Below are positions 40,301 to 50,572 of a DNA stretch of 64,000 nt, one piece after another. How positions within the stretch are numbered: the first letter of the stretch is position 1; each line of letters starts with the position of its first letter. The position numbers and the translations under genes were made by a program. A model generated the notes under the pieces. The model was not told the origin of the DNA, made no database searches, and worked only from the letters and a program-made list of their open reading frames with translations. The DNA comes from Linyphia triangularis (lineage: Eukaryota; Arthropoda; Arachnida; Araneae; Linyphiidae). The stretch is taken from NCBI GenBank assembly GCA_963978545.1, contig OZ021733.1, positions 33,027,424 through 33,091,423 on the forward strand, written 5' to 3'.

Positions 40301-42935
40301 CTCATTTCTTAACATGACAAGCATAGAAAAAAATAGTTTTGTAATTTCTTAGTGTATTATATTTTCCGTGTGATTATTTAATCTCATTTTGATAGTTTAA
40401 GATAAAAGCATTTACATTTTTAACGTTTGCGTAACATACGAAAAATAGGTTGACCTCGGTTGAAATAGTTAATACCTCCCATTTTCTAGAATGGGCCCAA
40501 ACCTTACCGATTTGGTTATCAAGCCAACGACGACAATGGAAACAACCATCACCGAAATGAACATAGAGACACAGACGGAACTGTGAGAGGATCCTATGGT
40601 TACACCGATAATAAAGGTCTGTACAGAAGAGTAACCTACATTGCTGATGCTGGTGGATTCAAAGCCCAGGTTTTGACCAACGAACCAGGAACCTTGGACG
40701 CAAAGTTGGAAAACCCTGCTGGAGTGGAACTCTTTGCAGAACCTCCCCCACAAGGCATAACATCGAAATACTCTAATTTAGGTAAATATTTTTTTATTAA
40801 TGGAACACTTTTGCTCTCCTTAGTTTATAAGGTAAAAAGTGAAGTTTGTGCCTCTAGTTTTCTGGCATAAGAGTGAGCCTACTTTCCTTTGCATACTGAT
40901 TTAAAGTGATTATTCATCTCTATTTTCTAGGAGCAGTGTCCAGTTTTTGTTTAAAAGTCGTAGACTTATTGCCAAGTATTATTGTCTTCTTCTAAGACCT
41001 GAGTACGTATTCAGGTAGCACAGCGGTATTGGCCAATGTCAAAAACAGGGGTTCTGGGAAGATTGGCCAATCCACGCCGAAACTCGGGCATCGGTACAAA
41101 ATACACGATTTTATAAAATAATAATACTAATAACAATAATAATAATAAACATGATAAAACCAGCACAAAACGTATGTTTTACCCTTTCGTCCATTCTTAT
41201 AAAATTATATTTCAATTTTAAAACTCTGTATCAACAGTTTTAAACTTCCAGTATATTTTACACAGCTCTGGGCGAGATTGGCCAAGATCCGGCGCAACGG
41301 TCAGTCTACAACGGTCTACATCTGGATTGGCCAGTGTTGAGAGATATTAACAATCGTATTTGTGTGCTATAACCTTTTGAAAGATTGGCAATCTAAACTT
41401 AAAACTAAAGAATGATTATCTTTATTTAAACTCGGTAATATATTACGTAATACGAATTTATTAAAATTATTTTTTGGTTTTGGAAGAAGGTAATGTAAAA
41501 TAAAACTTGTCAAAAATGGATTTTCACTTTTCATAACAACAAGATTGATGAAAAGTAATTACAAGCAGTGCTGTCGAAAGTACTCAAGAGTTTTAAAATA
41601 AACTTTGTACATCAAATACATATCCGAACCGTCTTAATTATTCAATTTATAAGTTTATAAAAACTCACTAAAGCTGGATTACTGATAATTGTGTTTTACT
41701 ATTCTCCATATGTTTTACTTACAGAGTATCCTTATTTAAATTTTTGATTAAATTTCATCCATGTAAAAGGCAGCTTATAATTTATCAACCATTAGATCAT
41801 AGTTTATTTCAATCTCAAATTCTTTTTTAAAGAGTTCCAATACCTATTTATTTTAGATTGTAGAATACATGTATTTATTTCAATTTCAGGTGAATACGGG
41901 AATGAAGAAAGATGGATGGCACGTGGATACAGTGAGATGGGAGGAGGAATGAAAAGCAAAATGGATGATGGAATGGGTGTTGCCATGGGTCATGGTGGAA
42001 TGAGAAGTGAAATAGGTGGTGGAAAGGGTAATATGATGGGAAGAGGACATGCTGGAATAGGGGATGGAATGAGTTTTGCCATGGGAGGGAGTCATGGTGG
42101 TATGAAAGGTGGAATAGTAAGTGAAGGAGGTGTTGTCATGGGAAAAGGACATGGTGGAATAGGGGATGGAATGGGTTTTGCCATGGGAGGGAGTCATGGT
42201 GGAATGAAAGGTGGAATAAGCAGTGAAAGAGGTGTTGTCATGGGAAAAGGACATGGTGGAATAGGCGATGGAATGGGTTTTGCCATGGGAGGGAGTCATG
42301 GTGGAATGAAAGGTGGAATAGGCAGTGAAAGAGGTGTTGTCATGGGAAAAGGACATGGTGGAATAGGGGATGGAATGGGTTTTGCCATGGGAGGGAGTCA
42401 TGGTGGAATGAAAGGTGGAACAGGCAGTGAAAGAGGTGTTGTCATGGGAAAAGGACATGGTGGAATAGGGGATGGAATGGGTTTTGCCATGGGAGGGAGT
42501 CATGGTGGAATGAAAGGTGGAATAAGCAGTGAAAGAGGTGTTGTCATGGGAAAAGGACATGGTGGAATAGGGGATGGAATAGGTTTTGCCATGGGAGGGA
42601 GTGATGGTGGAATGAAAGGTGGAATAGGCAGTGAAAGAGGTGTTGTCACGGGTAAAGGACATGGTGGAATAGGGGATGGAATGGGTTTTGCCATGGGAGG
42701 GAGTCATAGTGGAATCAAAGGTGGAGTAGGTGGTGGAAAGGGCATTATCATGGGAAAAGCGTACGGTGGAATAGGAGATGGAATAGGTTTTGTTATAGGA
42801 AGAGATCACCGGGCAATAAGAAGTGGAATATATGGAAGAGCCGGAAGAGGATTAGGTCAAATGAGTGGTTTATACGATATGCATAATGGCTTTTTTCCTG
42901 GAAAATTTGGAAGTGGGAAGAACAAAGGCTATTAA
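35266..42935 (+). CDS. Cuticle protein: chitin-binding domain between Met/Asp-rich and Gly/Met/His-repeat domains
   Basis: Four coding exons (35266-35307, 36511-36894, 40490-40781, 41890-42935) join in frame with GT-AG junctions and give 587 residues. In order these encode a signal peptide, an acidic Met/Asp/Gly-rich module, an RR-type chitin-binding domain and a Gly-rich domain of 34-residue repeats. Chitin-binding RR proteins are secreted by epidermis into the exoskeleton, where low-complexity flanks tune stiffness and cross-linking. The RR domain has the arachnid form. The Met-rich flanks are unusual and I do not know a named family with this architecture. The gene has a TATA promoter and two poly(A) signals downstream. 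Intron 2 carries a mariner-type transposon, and intron 3 a copy of element E. An alternative start at 35293 would shorten the protein by nine residues and give a more typical signal peptide. Confidence 0.85.
35308..36510 (+). other. Cuticle gene intron 1
   Basis: Phase-0 intron from GTAAGT to TTTCAG. It contains a (CT)n microsatellite at about 35837-35872 and no recognised mobile element. Confidence 0.8.
36511..36894 (+). CDS. Cuticle gene exon 2 (acidic Met/Asp/Gly-rich module)
   Basis: Follows acceptor TCTGTTTCAG and ends at ATG|GTAAGA, exactly 128 codons, phase 0 at both ends. After the rest of the signal peptide it is built from imperfect 7-9 residue units such as GMMGDG, DSMM and GMIEDG. 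Met makes up a quarter of the residues (32 of 128), with many Asp and Gly and few large hydrophobics besides Met. The unit could bind metal ions or resist oxidation, but that is speculation. Antisense frames of 143-150 codons rich in His-Ser or Ile-Pro are shadows of this repeat. Confidence 0.82.
38101..38118. repeat. (TA)n, left side of insertion site
   Basis: Short TA run directly abutting the left terminal repeat of the mariner-type element. The longer right side is at 40206-40296. Confidence 0.9.
38119..40205 (+). mobile_element. Tc1/mariner-type transposon with about 260-bp TIRs, inactive
   Basis: Terminal inverted repeats of about 262 bp (38119-38380 and 39945-40205) begin CAGCGTGTCCCCGTATAACC at both ends and are flanked by TA on both sides. 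The element landed inside a (TA)n microsatellite within intron 2 of the cuticle gene. It encloses a degraded transposase in the plus orientation. Arms remain highly similar while the gene is broken, so the arms may still serve as a substrate for a related enzyme. Length is 2087 bp. Confidence 0.88.
38640..39592 (+). pseudogene. Tc1/mariner-type transposase, degenerate
   Basis: Recognisable blocks, spread over several frames, are VWRVLNRHGAHPYRP, LVQEFLPGDENRRFDFC, PFSDEYTFSR (first catalytic Asp region), NRQNTHFWSLQNPH, HQVRWSV, then FQQDGAPP (second catalytic region) and RFPDLNDLEFFLWGFLKSKI, ending GKHFEH. These are in the usual order for Tc1/mariner (IS630) transposases found in arthropods. 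In-frame stops (for example at about 38918 before LVQEF) and several frameshifts after 39168 destroy the gene. The N-terminal helix-turn-helix part upstream is barely recognisable. Confidence 0.8.
40206..40296. repeat. (TA)n microsatellite, right side of insertion site
   Basis: Perfect TA array immediately after the right TIR of the mariner-type element. Confidence 0.95.
40490..40781 (+). CDS. Cuticle gene exon 3 (RR chitin-binding domain)
   Basis: Acceptor CATTTTCTAG, donor TTAG|GTAAAT, 292 nt, entering in phase 0 and leaving in phase 1. It encodes PKPYRFGYQANDDNGN, a charged RNEHRDTDGTV segment, GSYGYTDNKGLYRRVTY, ADAGGFKAQV and TNEPGT, followed by ENPAGVEL and a PPPQGI linker. This is the complete RR consensus as found in spider and other chelicerate cuticle proteins. 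In this family the aromatic residues line the chitin-binding face of a beta-sheet half-barrel. Confidence 0.92.
40782..41889 (+). other. Cuticle gene intron 3
   Basis: Phase-1 intron from GTAAAT to AATTTCAG. Includes a copy of element E at 41012-41370. Confidence 0.78.
41012..41370 (+). mobile_element. Element E, uninterrupted copy
   Basis: About 360 bp with ends CAGGTAGCACAGCGG and GTGTGCTAT, matching the split copy at 27656-30009. It contains an AAT-rich stretch where the other copy has a long (ATTT)n array. Non-coding. Confidence 0.65.
41890..42935 (+). CDS. Cuticle gene exon 4 (34-residue Gly/Met/His repeat domain)
   Basis: Acceptor TTTCAATTTCAG; the first two bases complete a Gly codon split by intron 3. 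After about 50 residues rich in Gly and Met come seven tandem 34-residue repeats (42045-42758, 102 bp each). Their pattern is GHGGIGDGMGFAMGG, SHGGMKGGI, then SERGVVMGK. An eighth, degenerate unit follows, then a basic tail ending GKNKGY and TAA at 42933-42935. Inner repeats are nearly identical at DNA level. Long antisense frames across this region, up to 307 codons, are shadows of the repeat. Confidence 0.88.
42045..42758 (+). repeat. Seven 102-bp coding minisatellite units
   Basis: Exact multiples of 102 bp keep the reading frame. Substitutions cluster in few codons, such as GGC/AGC at the GI(G/S)SE position, and in the first and last units. Confidence 0.93.
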
Positions 42936-43245
42936 TGATATATAAAATCGTAATTGCATCATTAAATCATTTTCTTTTTTTGCCATACATGTATTTTTTA
43001 ATATTTAAAGACTTTTTACATTTCTAGAAATGGGATTAATGTGTACGCTTGTGACTCAAATTTCATTTTATATGCATTAGTTCATATATCTTTAAAGTTG
43101 GAAGCTCACATAGTCCATCTAGGACAATAATTTATAAAAATATAATGTAAACTATTCACTGTATGAACTGATATATCCATATACTTTTGAATTTATTATT
43201 TGATAAAGTCAATAAGAAATGGTATACGTGTCTTATTACTTCCTG

Positions 43246-43251
43246 AATAAA
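43246..43251 (+). terminator. Poly(A) signal of the cuticle gene
   Basis: AATAAA, 311 bp after the stop codon. A second AATAAA lies at 43485-43490 and could serve as an alternative. Confidence 0.5.
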
Positions 43252-43338
43252 TTCTTTACTTAAAACTGTATTTTGAATCTAATCTGAGCTGTTTCTAATT
43301 TTTGTAAAATAATTTCTCAATTCATTGGGTTTTTTTAC

Positions 43339-43371
<33 letters not shown>

Positions 43372-43617
43372 TTCGTCAATAATAAATTTTCTAGATTATT
43401 CATTTATATTTCATTTGAATCTCATCTATGATCTTGCATTTCGTACCATTGTATCAGCTGATATCCTTGTCCATCTTAAAAGTGAATAAAGCATTATGTG
43501 CTTAATAAAGAATTATTTAACAATATTTGCTTTCCTTATTCCTTAGTTTTAACAATTTTTTCTAACAAAATGCATGTTTAGATGTCTAAGTATAAATAAT
43601 AAAATTCCTGTAATAGG

Positions 43618-43706
43618 TATGTCGATATTTAGATTGGATTAGATTAGATTGAAAAGAGAATGGCAAAGCCATGCCTACTTAGGCCTGTTAGCCCATATGT
43701 CGATAT
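43618..43706 (-). mobile_element. 67-bp retrotransposon tail insertion with 11-bp duplication
   Basis: 43629-43695 is flanked by perfect direct repeats tatgtcgatat (43618-43628 and 43696-43706). Read on the minus strand, it ends in a CAATCTAATCTAATC tail, as expected of an extremely 5'-truncated LINE or SINE copy. The tail differs from the AACC tail of the LINE at 49-60 kb, so it comes from another family. Confidence 0.75.
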
Positions 43707-44512
<806 letters not shown>

Positions 44513-44519
44513 TTATATA

Positions 44520-44665
44520 TATATAAAATATAATATAAATATTATATTATATTATAATATAAATATTATATTATATTATAATATAAATATTATATTATAT
44601 TATAATATAAATATAATAATATATATATAATTATATATATATATATATTATAATGTATATATATA
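44520..44665. repeat. AT-only minisatellite
   Basis: Tandem units of about 31 bp built from AATATAAATATTATATTAT, with three to four copies, then further TA runs. Confidence 0.8.
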
Positions 44666-45359
44666 TAAAACTGAGTTGTTTGTACGTCTAAACCTTATAC
44701 AAATCCACAGTTTTGCGCCTAGAGGTACAAAATTTGGTACATAGAAGCTTTATTACATGGGGAGTGTAGAGAACAACTTTTAAATTCGATTAAAAGTTGC
44801 TTTCATGAATTTAACGAAATGAAACATAAATTCTAGGAATGGCAACGATATTTTTTATTACATCAGAACAAAAAAAAAAGTTATTTTAAAGTGTCTCCCT
44901 TATTTTTTCTGATTATTGTTATATATTACAATCGTCTCTCCTAAAAGCGGTTTGAATATTATTATAATTTTCCATATATTCGACGCTCTGCTCATGCACC
45001 GTTTGAAAACGTAACTGTACGTACTATAATATTTGAATGTATTGAAGATTATTGAAATCCACCGAAATTTTCAAATCATTTCGACATTTACTAATATTAC
45101 TTTTTATTTCCAGGTAAATATTTATTCATTTCCTTTATCCAGAATATCAAAAATCCTTCTTTTGATTGTTTTTATTTTTAATATAGTGTTTTTGTTCTGT
45201 ATATTCACGTTCCATATTATTTAATACAGATTTCAATAAATTTTTTGTATCATACATGTTTTACAATTTCTAGACTATTTTACAATTTACACCAGAAGAG
45301 TAGTATTTCATTTGCGATTTTATTTCTTTATTGTTTTTTTGCTCGTGATTATGAAAATG
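44666..45359. other. AT-rich stretch without recognised gene
   Basis: Nothing recognised beyond short frames. Confidence 0.35.
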
Positions 45360-45773
45360 ATAAGGAGCCGGGCATATGACTTCTTTTTTCTCAGTGTAGT
45401 AAAAAAATGTCGAAGAAAACTTTTTTGAATCAGATGTAGTATACAACATCTCTTTGGAAATAAAATTTCATAATTTTCCCAATAAATTGTTAATAATTTA
45501 AATGATAACAATGAAATGAAAAATGAATATTAAAAAGAAAATTGTCTGTTTAGCCATGAATTGTTAAATAATAAGTAATATATTTTAATAATTTTTATTT
45601 TAAACGATTGTTATAGTTAAAGGCAATTTTTACATTAAACAAACAGTATTTTAAAATTAATTATTAATTAATAAAAAAAAATTCAAATATTATAATTAGT
45701 AACATACATTTTTACTTTCAATTACCCATATGTTTACATTGGATAATGAAAATATAGCATTCGATAAAAAAAA

Positions 45774-45809
<36 letters not shown>

Positions 45810-47090
45810 TCTTCCTCATTTCTTCACGTTTTGGAACACTCTAATTTTAAGAAAGTGGTCCAAAAAAATGTCTGTCTGTGTGTCTATGAGTCCGTGGTCA
45901 GCATAACTCCCGAAACAAACTGACTTACGATGCTCAAATTTAGTGTGCGGTTTGGTGGTGGCTCTTAAAGGTTTCCGTCAAAATCGCGAATACGCATGAG
46001 GTTAAAATTATGAAAAACCATGAAAAAATCATGTTTTTAAGCAATTGCTACAAAACGGTTCTAACGATTTTGATTAAAATATCTGTACTAATGCCTCTTA
46101 AGGTATTCTAAACGTCCCCACCTCCAAAATTCCCTTATAAATGAGATAAAAGCGTAAAAAGTTGAAAAACGAGTGCCTTTAACACAGAGTTCCCTGCCCT
46201 TGAGCATCGAGCATCAACGATTGATTTCTTTCTGTATCAAGAAAAAGAAAGGATAGTGTAAGATCTATCGAATAACATTGCCAATTTCATCATTTTGGTG
46301 GGAGGGGTTGCCCCATGTAAAAATTATTGCCAAAAGTACCGCCAAACTGGCCACTTTTTTTTTAAATGAGTGAAAATATGAAAACGGTAAATAACACTAT
46401 ATCAAAATTTAATGCAATGACCAATATTATAGTGTAATTGAAAGTTGTACGATGTTCCACGCCTCTAAAAAATGGTAATAGAGCCCGGCATATGACTTCT
46501 TTTTTCTCTGTGTACTAAAAAAATGTCGAAGAAAACTTTTTTGGTTCAGATGTAGTATAAAACATTTCTTTGGAAATGAAAATTATAAAATTTCATAATT
46601 TTCCCAACGAGTTGTTAATAATTTAAATGATAACAATGAAGTGACAAATGAATATTAAAAATAAAATTGTCTGTTCAGCCATAAATTGTTGAATAATAAT
46701 TAATATATTTTAATCATTTTTATTTCAAACGATTGTTAGTTAAAGGCAACTTTTGCATTAAACAAACAGTGTTTTAAAAATTAATTATTAATTAATAAAA
46801 TAATTTTTTAAATATTATATTTTTTTATTATATTATTTTTTTTATTATTTTATTATTTTATTTATATTTTTTATTATATTTTTATTATTTTATTATATTT
46901 TTTAAATATTTGGGTGGGAGGGGTTGCCCCATGTAAAAATTATTGCCAAAAGTACCGCCAAACTGGCCACTTATTTTTTTAAATGAGTGAAAATATGAAA
47001 ATGGCAAATAACACTATCTCAAATTTTAATGCAAAGACCAATATTGTAGTGTAATTGAAAGTTGTACGATGATCCACACCCCTAGTTTCA
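45360..47090 (+). repeat. Partial tandem duplication containing family D
   Basis: Block A at about 45366-45690 recurs at about 46486-46805 (shared GGCATATGACTTCTTTTTTC and AAAATGTCGAAGAAAACTTTT). Block B at about 46300-46470 recurs at 46912-47090 (shared GGGAGGGGTTGCCCCATGTA). The first A-B pair encloses a family D copy. In the second pair most of that part is missing and replaced by a short AT-only tract at 46810-46905. An inverted fragment of block A lies near 47550-47640. Confidence 0.75.
45700..46470 (+). mobile_element. Dispersed repeat family D, copy 3
   Basis: Most complete copy, from CAATTACCCATATGTTTACA to GTAATTGAAAGTTGTACGA. It includes GTCTGTCTGTGTGTCTATGA and GTGGTCAGCATAACTCCCGA. 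It carries a poly(T) tract at 45777-45808. Confidence 0.72.
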
Positions 47091-49104
47091 TTAAATTTGT
47101 CATGTCATTGTTTCTATATGCCTGGTGCAAAAACAATTTCTTAGGGGGCTGTAAACTAAGTAAATTTAACTCTATCTTTAAAAATTTCAATACGAACCCC
47201 TATTTTTTATGTTTTTATTCAATTTAAATATTTCGTTTACCCTAGATACCAAATTTCAGTTCATTATATTGAGAAATGAGCGAAAAAGCTCTTAAGTGCG
47301 AAAATGTTTCAACCGATCATGAGGGTAAATTTCTTTAAAGCTAGGAAGAAGCAAACGTTTTACGTGCTTCAAGACGTAATCTATTAAAAGGTCCCTTAAA
47401 GTGAACTTTTTTACATTTTTGCTAAAATATTGATAGCCAAAATAGCATGAAAAAAATTCTGGTGGGGTTTTCGACCATGGTTATTCTATTGCAAGCAAAA
47501 AAATACATGTTTCCATTTAAAAAAATATATATATATAAAACTTGTTTTCTTAGTTAATAATTAATTATTAAAAAATTGTTTAATACAAAAGTTGCATGTT
47601 ATTTATGTTTGGTATTTTGTAAACTATCGTTTGAAACAAAAATTTCTAAAGTATATTGACTATTTGAGAATGTACGGCTAAAAAAAAACAAATTTTCTTT
47701 TTAACATTAATTTGCCATTTTTTAGACATTATTTTAATTACTTATCACACATTGAAAAATTATGGAATTTGGTATTTAGACCTTTTATTGGATTCTAAAT
47801 CTAAATATGGTATAATATTAAGGGGTTGTCATTGAACTTTTTAAATTTTGGTTTAGTTCTAATCTGTGAGCAATCCTCTGCTGTAATCTCTATTCATTTT
47901 AGCTATTTTTCACCTCATAAACAAATTTGAATTCTAAAATTATTATGAATCTAGCAATTATGCTTTTGTTTGACATAGTTCTACTCGGTGACAAAAATAA
48001 AAACACAACTACCAGATTCATTTTAATTTTATAATTCATAACTGTTTACGAGTAGAAAAAAGAGCCAAAATGTCCCGTGCGTCAGCCAGATAATTTCCCA
48101 TGTAGATGATCCCTCACTATAATTTTTTTTTTTATACAATTAATTAAGACCTTCCATGATTTATGATTTACAACGGTACTTGACTTTCGCTATTTCATCA
48201 ATTAGAATATAGATATAGCCATCGTTCGAATTTTTTTTTTTTCGTACACCTGTAATTGAGCCTTATGCCTTTTTTTTATATATGTAATTAAATTTATTTG
48301 TATCACACATGTAAGATGTATGACAGAATGAAAAATCTTTGGATTACACATCGCATTTCTATTTATATTTTCAAACAGCAAAAACAAGTATTCCTCGGTA
48401 CATTCAAAAACGTGAATTAAATTAGTTTAAAAGTTAAATTTTTTTAAGATAAACGTATATTTATAAGGAAAATTCTTCTTTTTATATTTTCAACTACACA
48501 AGTTTCAGTAGCAAATGAAATCTTCTTAATTAATTATCTTTATTCATTTTTCTCTCTTCTGGGTCCTGCCACTTCCGTATTTAAATTTCCCCAATTTTTC
48601 CATAAAATTGAGCATTTTTTCAAATTAGAATTGAGAAGTATTCTTTTGTCAAATTATTTTCCGGTGCATTTGAAAGAATCCAGTATAGTAACATTTACAC
48701 ATACCACAAGCAAATCTGAATTTTAAAAAAAAAGCTCACGAAAACTCTCTACGCAATCTCTTATCTTTTTTATCCAACAGCAAAGATTTTTTAAAAGGAA
48801 GTAACCTAATTATTCGATATTAAGAAAATAAATGATTGAAATTCCCTTCGTCATCTCGAAGGGAAATGAGCTGTATCCCACCAACTGGTTTATACCGCTA
48901 GATTTTAACGCGTTAATTTTGACGTATTATTATTTGATGTCTATTAAGTGGCCTGCCAGGAGAACAAAGGCTCTAAAAAAAAAAAAAAAAAATGAAACTT
49001 TATTTTGCTTTCTGATATTAGCAATATAATCCAGAGTAATTTGTTCTTGTAAAGAAAAATATCAGGCATTTTTTTTTTTAAATTTCTAAATTAATTAGAA
49101 AAAT
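47091..49104. other. AT-rich stretch without recognised gene
   Basis: No gene recognised. Short A or T homopolymers only. Confidence 0.35.
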
Positions 49105-49324
49105 ATCATTCATTTTGGGTCTGGTTGCCGACGTGGTTGGTTGCGGTTGTTCTTCCTGTGGCTTCTAGAGCTTTTTGAACTTCATACTGCGGTTTCCTGT
49201 CCTTTTCCAGTCCGGTTGGGCTGCTTAAGTTTTATTTACGTCTTCTACTGTTTTGTATCAGACTTTACGGTTGTTGTGTTCATTTTCGGGAACGCCCCCG
49301 AGAAGAGGGTGTTCCACGGTGATA

Positions 49325-50569
49325 ATGCAGGAGTCGCTCAAGCGTTCCCGCGAAGATTCAGAGGAAGATTTTTTTCTTACCCCAAAAGAAGCACGACTCA
49401 GCGATAGAGTTTACGCGGCGAACATTTCGAACATCGAAAAAGCGAATTACGCTTTTTCCAATGGTTTCTCGGAAGTCCGGGTAATCTTCTCAGCGACCCA
49501 TGATTCTGGATTTATCCCGACCTCAAAACCACTTCTCATTAGGGATACTTTCTCAAGCATAAAAGGAGTTAATGATGTTTTGTCTGTAACGAGACAAAAT
49601 AAGTTGTTGTTAGTGATCAAAAACCTAGAAACGGTTCATAGGCTTGACTCAGTGGATAAGATCGGAGTTGTGCCTGTCTCGTGGCATTTAATAGAAGATA
49701 CTATTGTAACAAAATTCCTGATCCGAGGGATCGACCCGGATGTACCTCTTGAAGATATCGCTATCGAACTCGAAGAGGCAGGTGTACACTTTTCACAAAT
49801 TGTCAGATTCACAAAAAAAGGTTCGGATTCCCCCATTCCTATCGTGTTAGTGAAAGAGCTAGGTCGAGTCACCCGTCAGAATATCTCCCTATTTGGAATA
49901 ATTTATAAAACTACTCCCTTCGTGGAATCCCCCAAAATTTGCCACAAGTGTTTAAGATTCGGACATTTTCAACGATCATGCACTAATAAAGATAGATGTA
50001 AATCTTGTGGAGACAGACATCCACCTTCCGAGGAGTGTGTGAGGGACCTTGCTTGCTTCCGTTGTGGTAGTGCTGACCACGAAGCCACCAGTTCGTCCTG
50101 CCCAATCTACATAAAAGAAAAATCGAAGATCAATAGTTCCAGTCTAAGAGGCCCAATTCAATCGGGGAACAAAGTTCACTCTCAAAGTGGATCACCACCG
50201 CCGGCTTGGTCCTCCTCCGAGTTTCCCCCCCTCCCTAATCAAGACTCCCTTGCTAGTCTAAGGAATGAAGTTGAAGATTTAAAAAAAGTCGTCGAAGATT
50301 TGAAACAGATAGTAATATTAAATTGTGTCCCTATTCAAAATCCTGAAAGAGCCTCAGATTCCTCTATTCTATTTAAACAAATCTCGGATCTTCAAAATCT
50401 GAACCTCAATCTTGTTCAAGAAATCAAGCGCCTCAGAGAAGAACTTGAATTAGCTAAACCTGGCTTCAGTCCTAGCAGAGGAATCAACGAGGTTTCATTA
50501 AACGAACTGAACTTCCCTGATAGTCCTCTCCCTGTGCTGGACCCGGGTCCCTTCCAGACAGGGACTTAG
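49325..50569 (+). CDS. LINE ORF1 (gag-like, three zinc knuckles)
   Basis: Starting at MQESLKRSRED, this gives 414 residues. An in-frame upstream ATG at 49253 exists but precedes a low-quality segment. Three CCHC/CCCH-type knuckles lie at about 49940-50102: CHKCLRFGHFQRSC, CKSCGDRHPPSEEC and CFRCGSADHEATSSSC. A C-terminal region of heptad-like Leu and charged residues (50257-50460: LRNEVEDLKKVVEDL, then LVQEIKRLREELEL) is a probable coiled coil. Such proteins bind the element RNA and form the ribonucleoprotein particle. The frame is intact and ends in TAG immediately upstream of ORF2, in the same frame. Confidence 0.92.
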   Translation: MQESLKRSREDSEEDFFLTPKEARLSDRVYAANISNIEKANYAFSNGFSEVRVIFSATHDSGFIPTSKPLLIRDTFSSIKGVNDVLSVTRQNKLLLVIKNLETVHRLDSVDKIGVVPVSWHLIEDTIVTKFLIRGIDPDVPLEDIAIELEEAGVHFSQIVRFTKKGSDSPIPIVLVKELGRVTRQNISLFGIIYKTTPFVESPKICHKCLRFGHFQRSCTNKDRCKSCGDRHPPSEECVRDLACFRCGSADHEATSSSCPIYIKEKSKINSSSLRGPIQSGNKVHSQSGSPPPAWSSSEFPPLPNQDSLASLRNEVEDLKKVVEDLKQIVILNCVPIQNPERASDSSILFKQISDLQNLNLNLVQEIKRLREELELAKPGFSPSRGINEVSLNELNFPDSPLPVLDPGPFQTGT

Positions 50570-50572
50570 CCA

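Larger units (their letters stand above)
36895..40489 (+). other. Cuticle gene intron 2
   Basis: Phase-0 intron from GTAAGA to TTTTCTAG. It carries a (TA)n tract split by a mariner-type element (38119-40205). The rest is AT-rich with no recognised content. Confidence 0.78.

Noticed and set aside
41886..42809. 307-codon minus-strand open frame rich in Ser, His and Thr
   Set aside because: It is the antisense of the in-frame 102-bp repeats of cuticle exon 4. The plus strand has splice sites, correct phases and an RR domain upstream.
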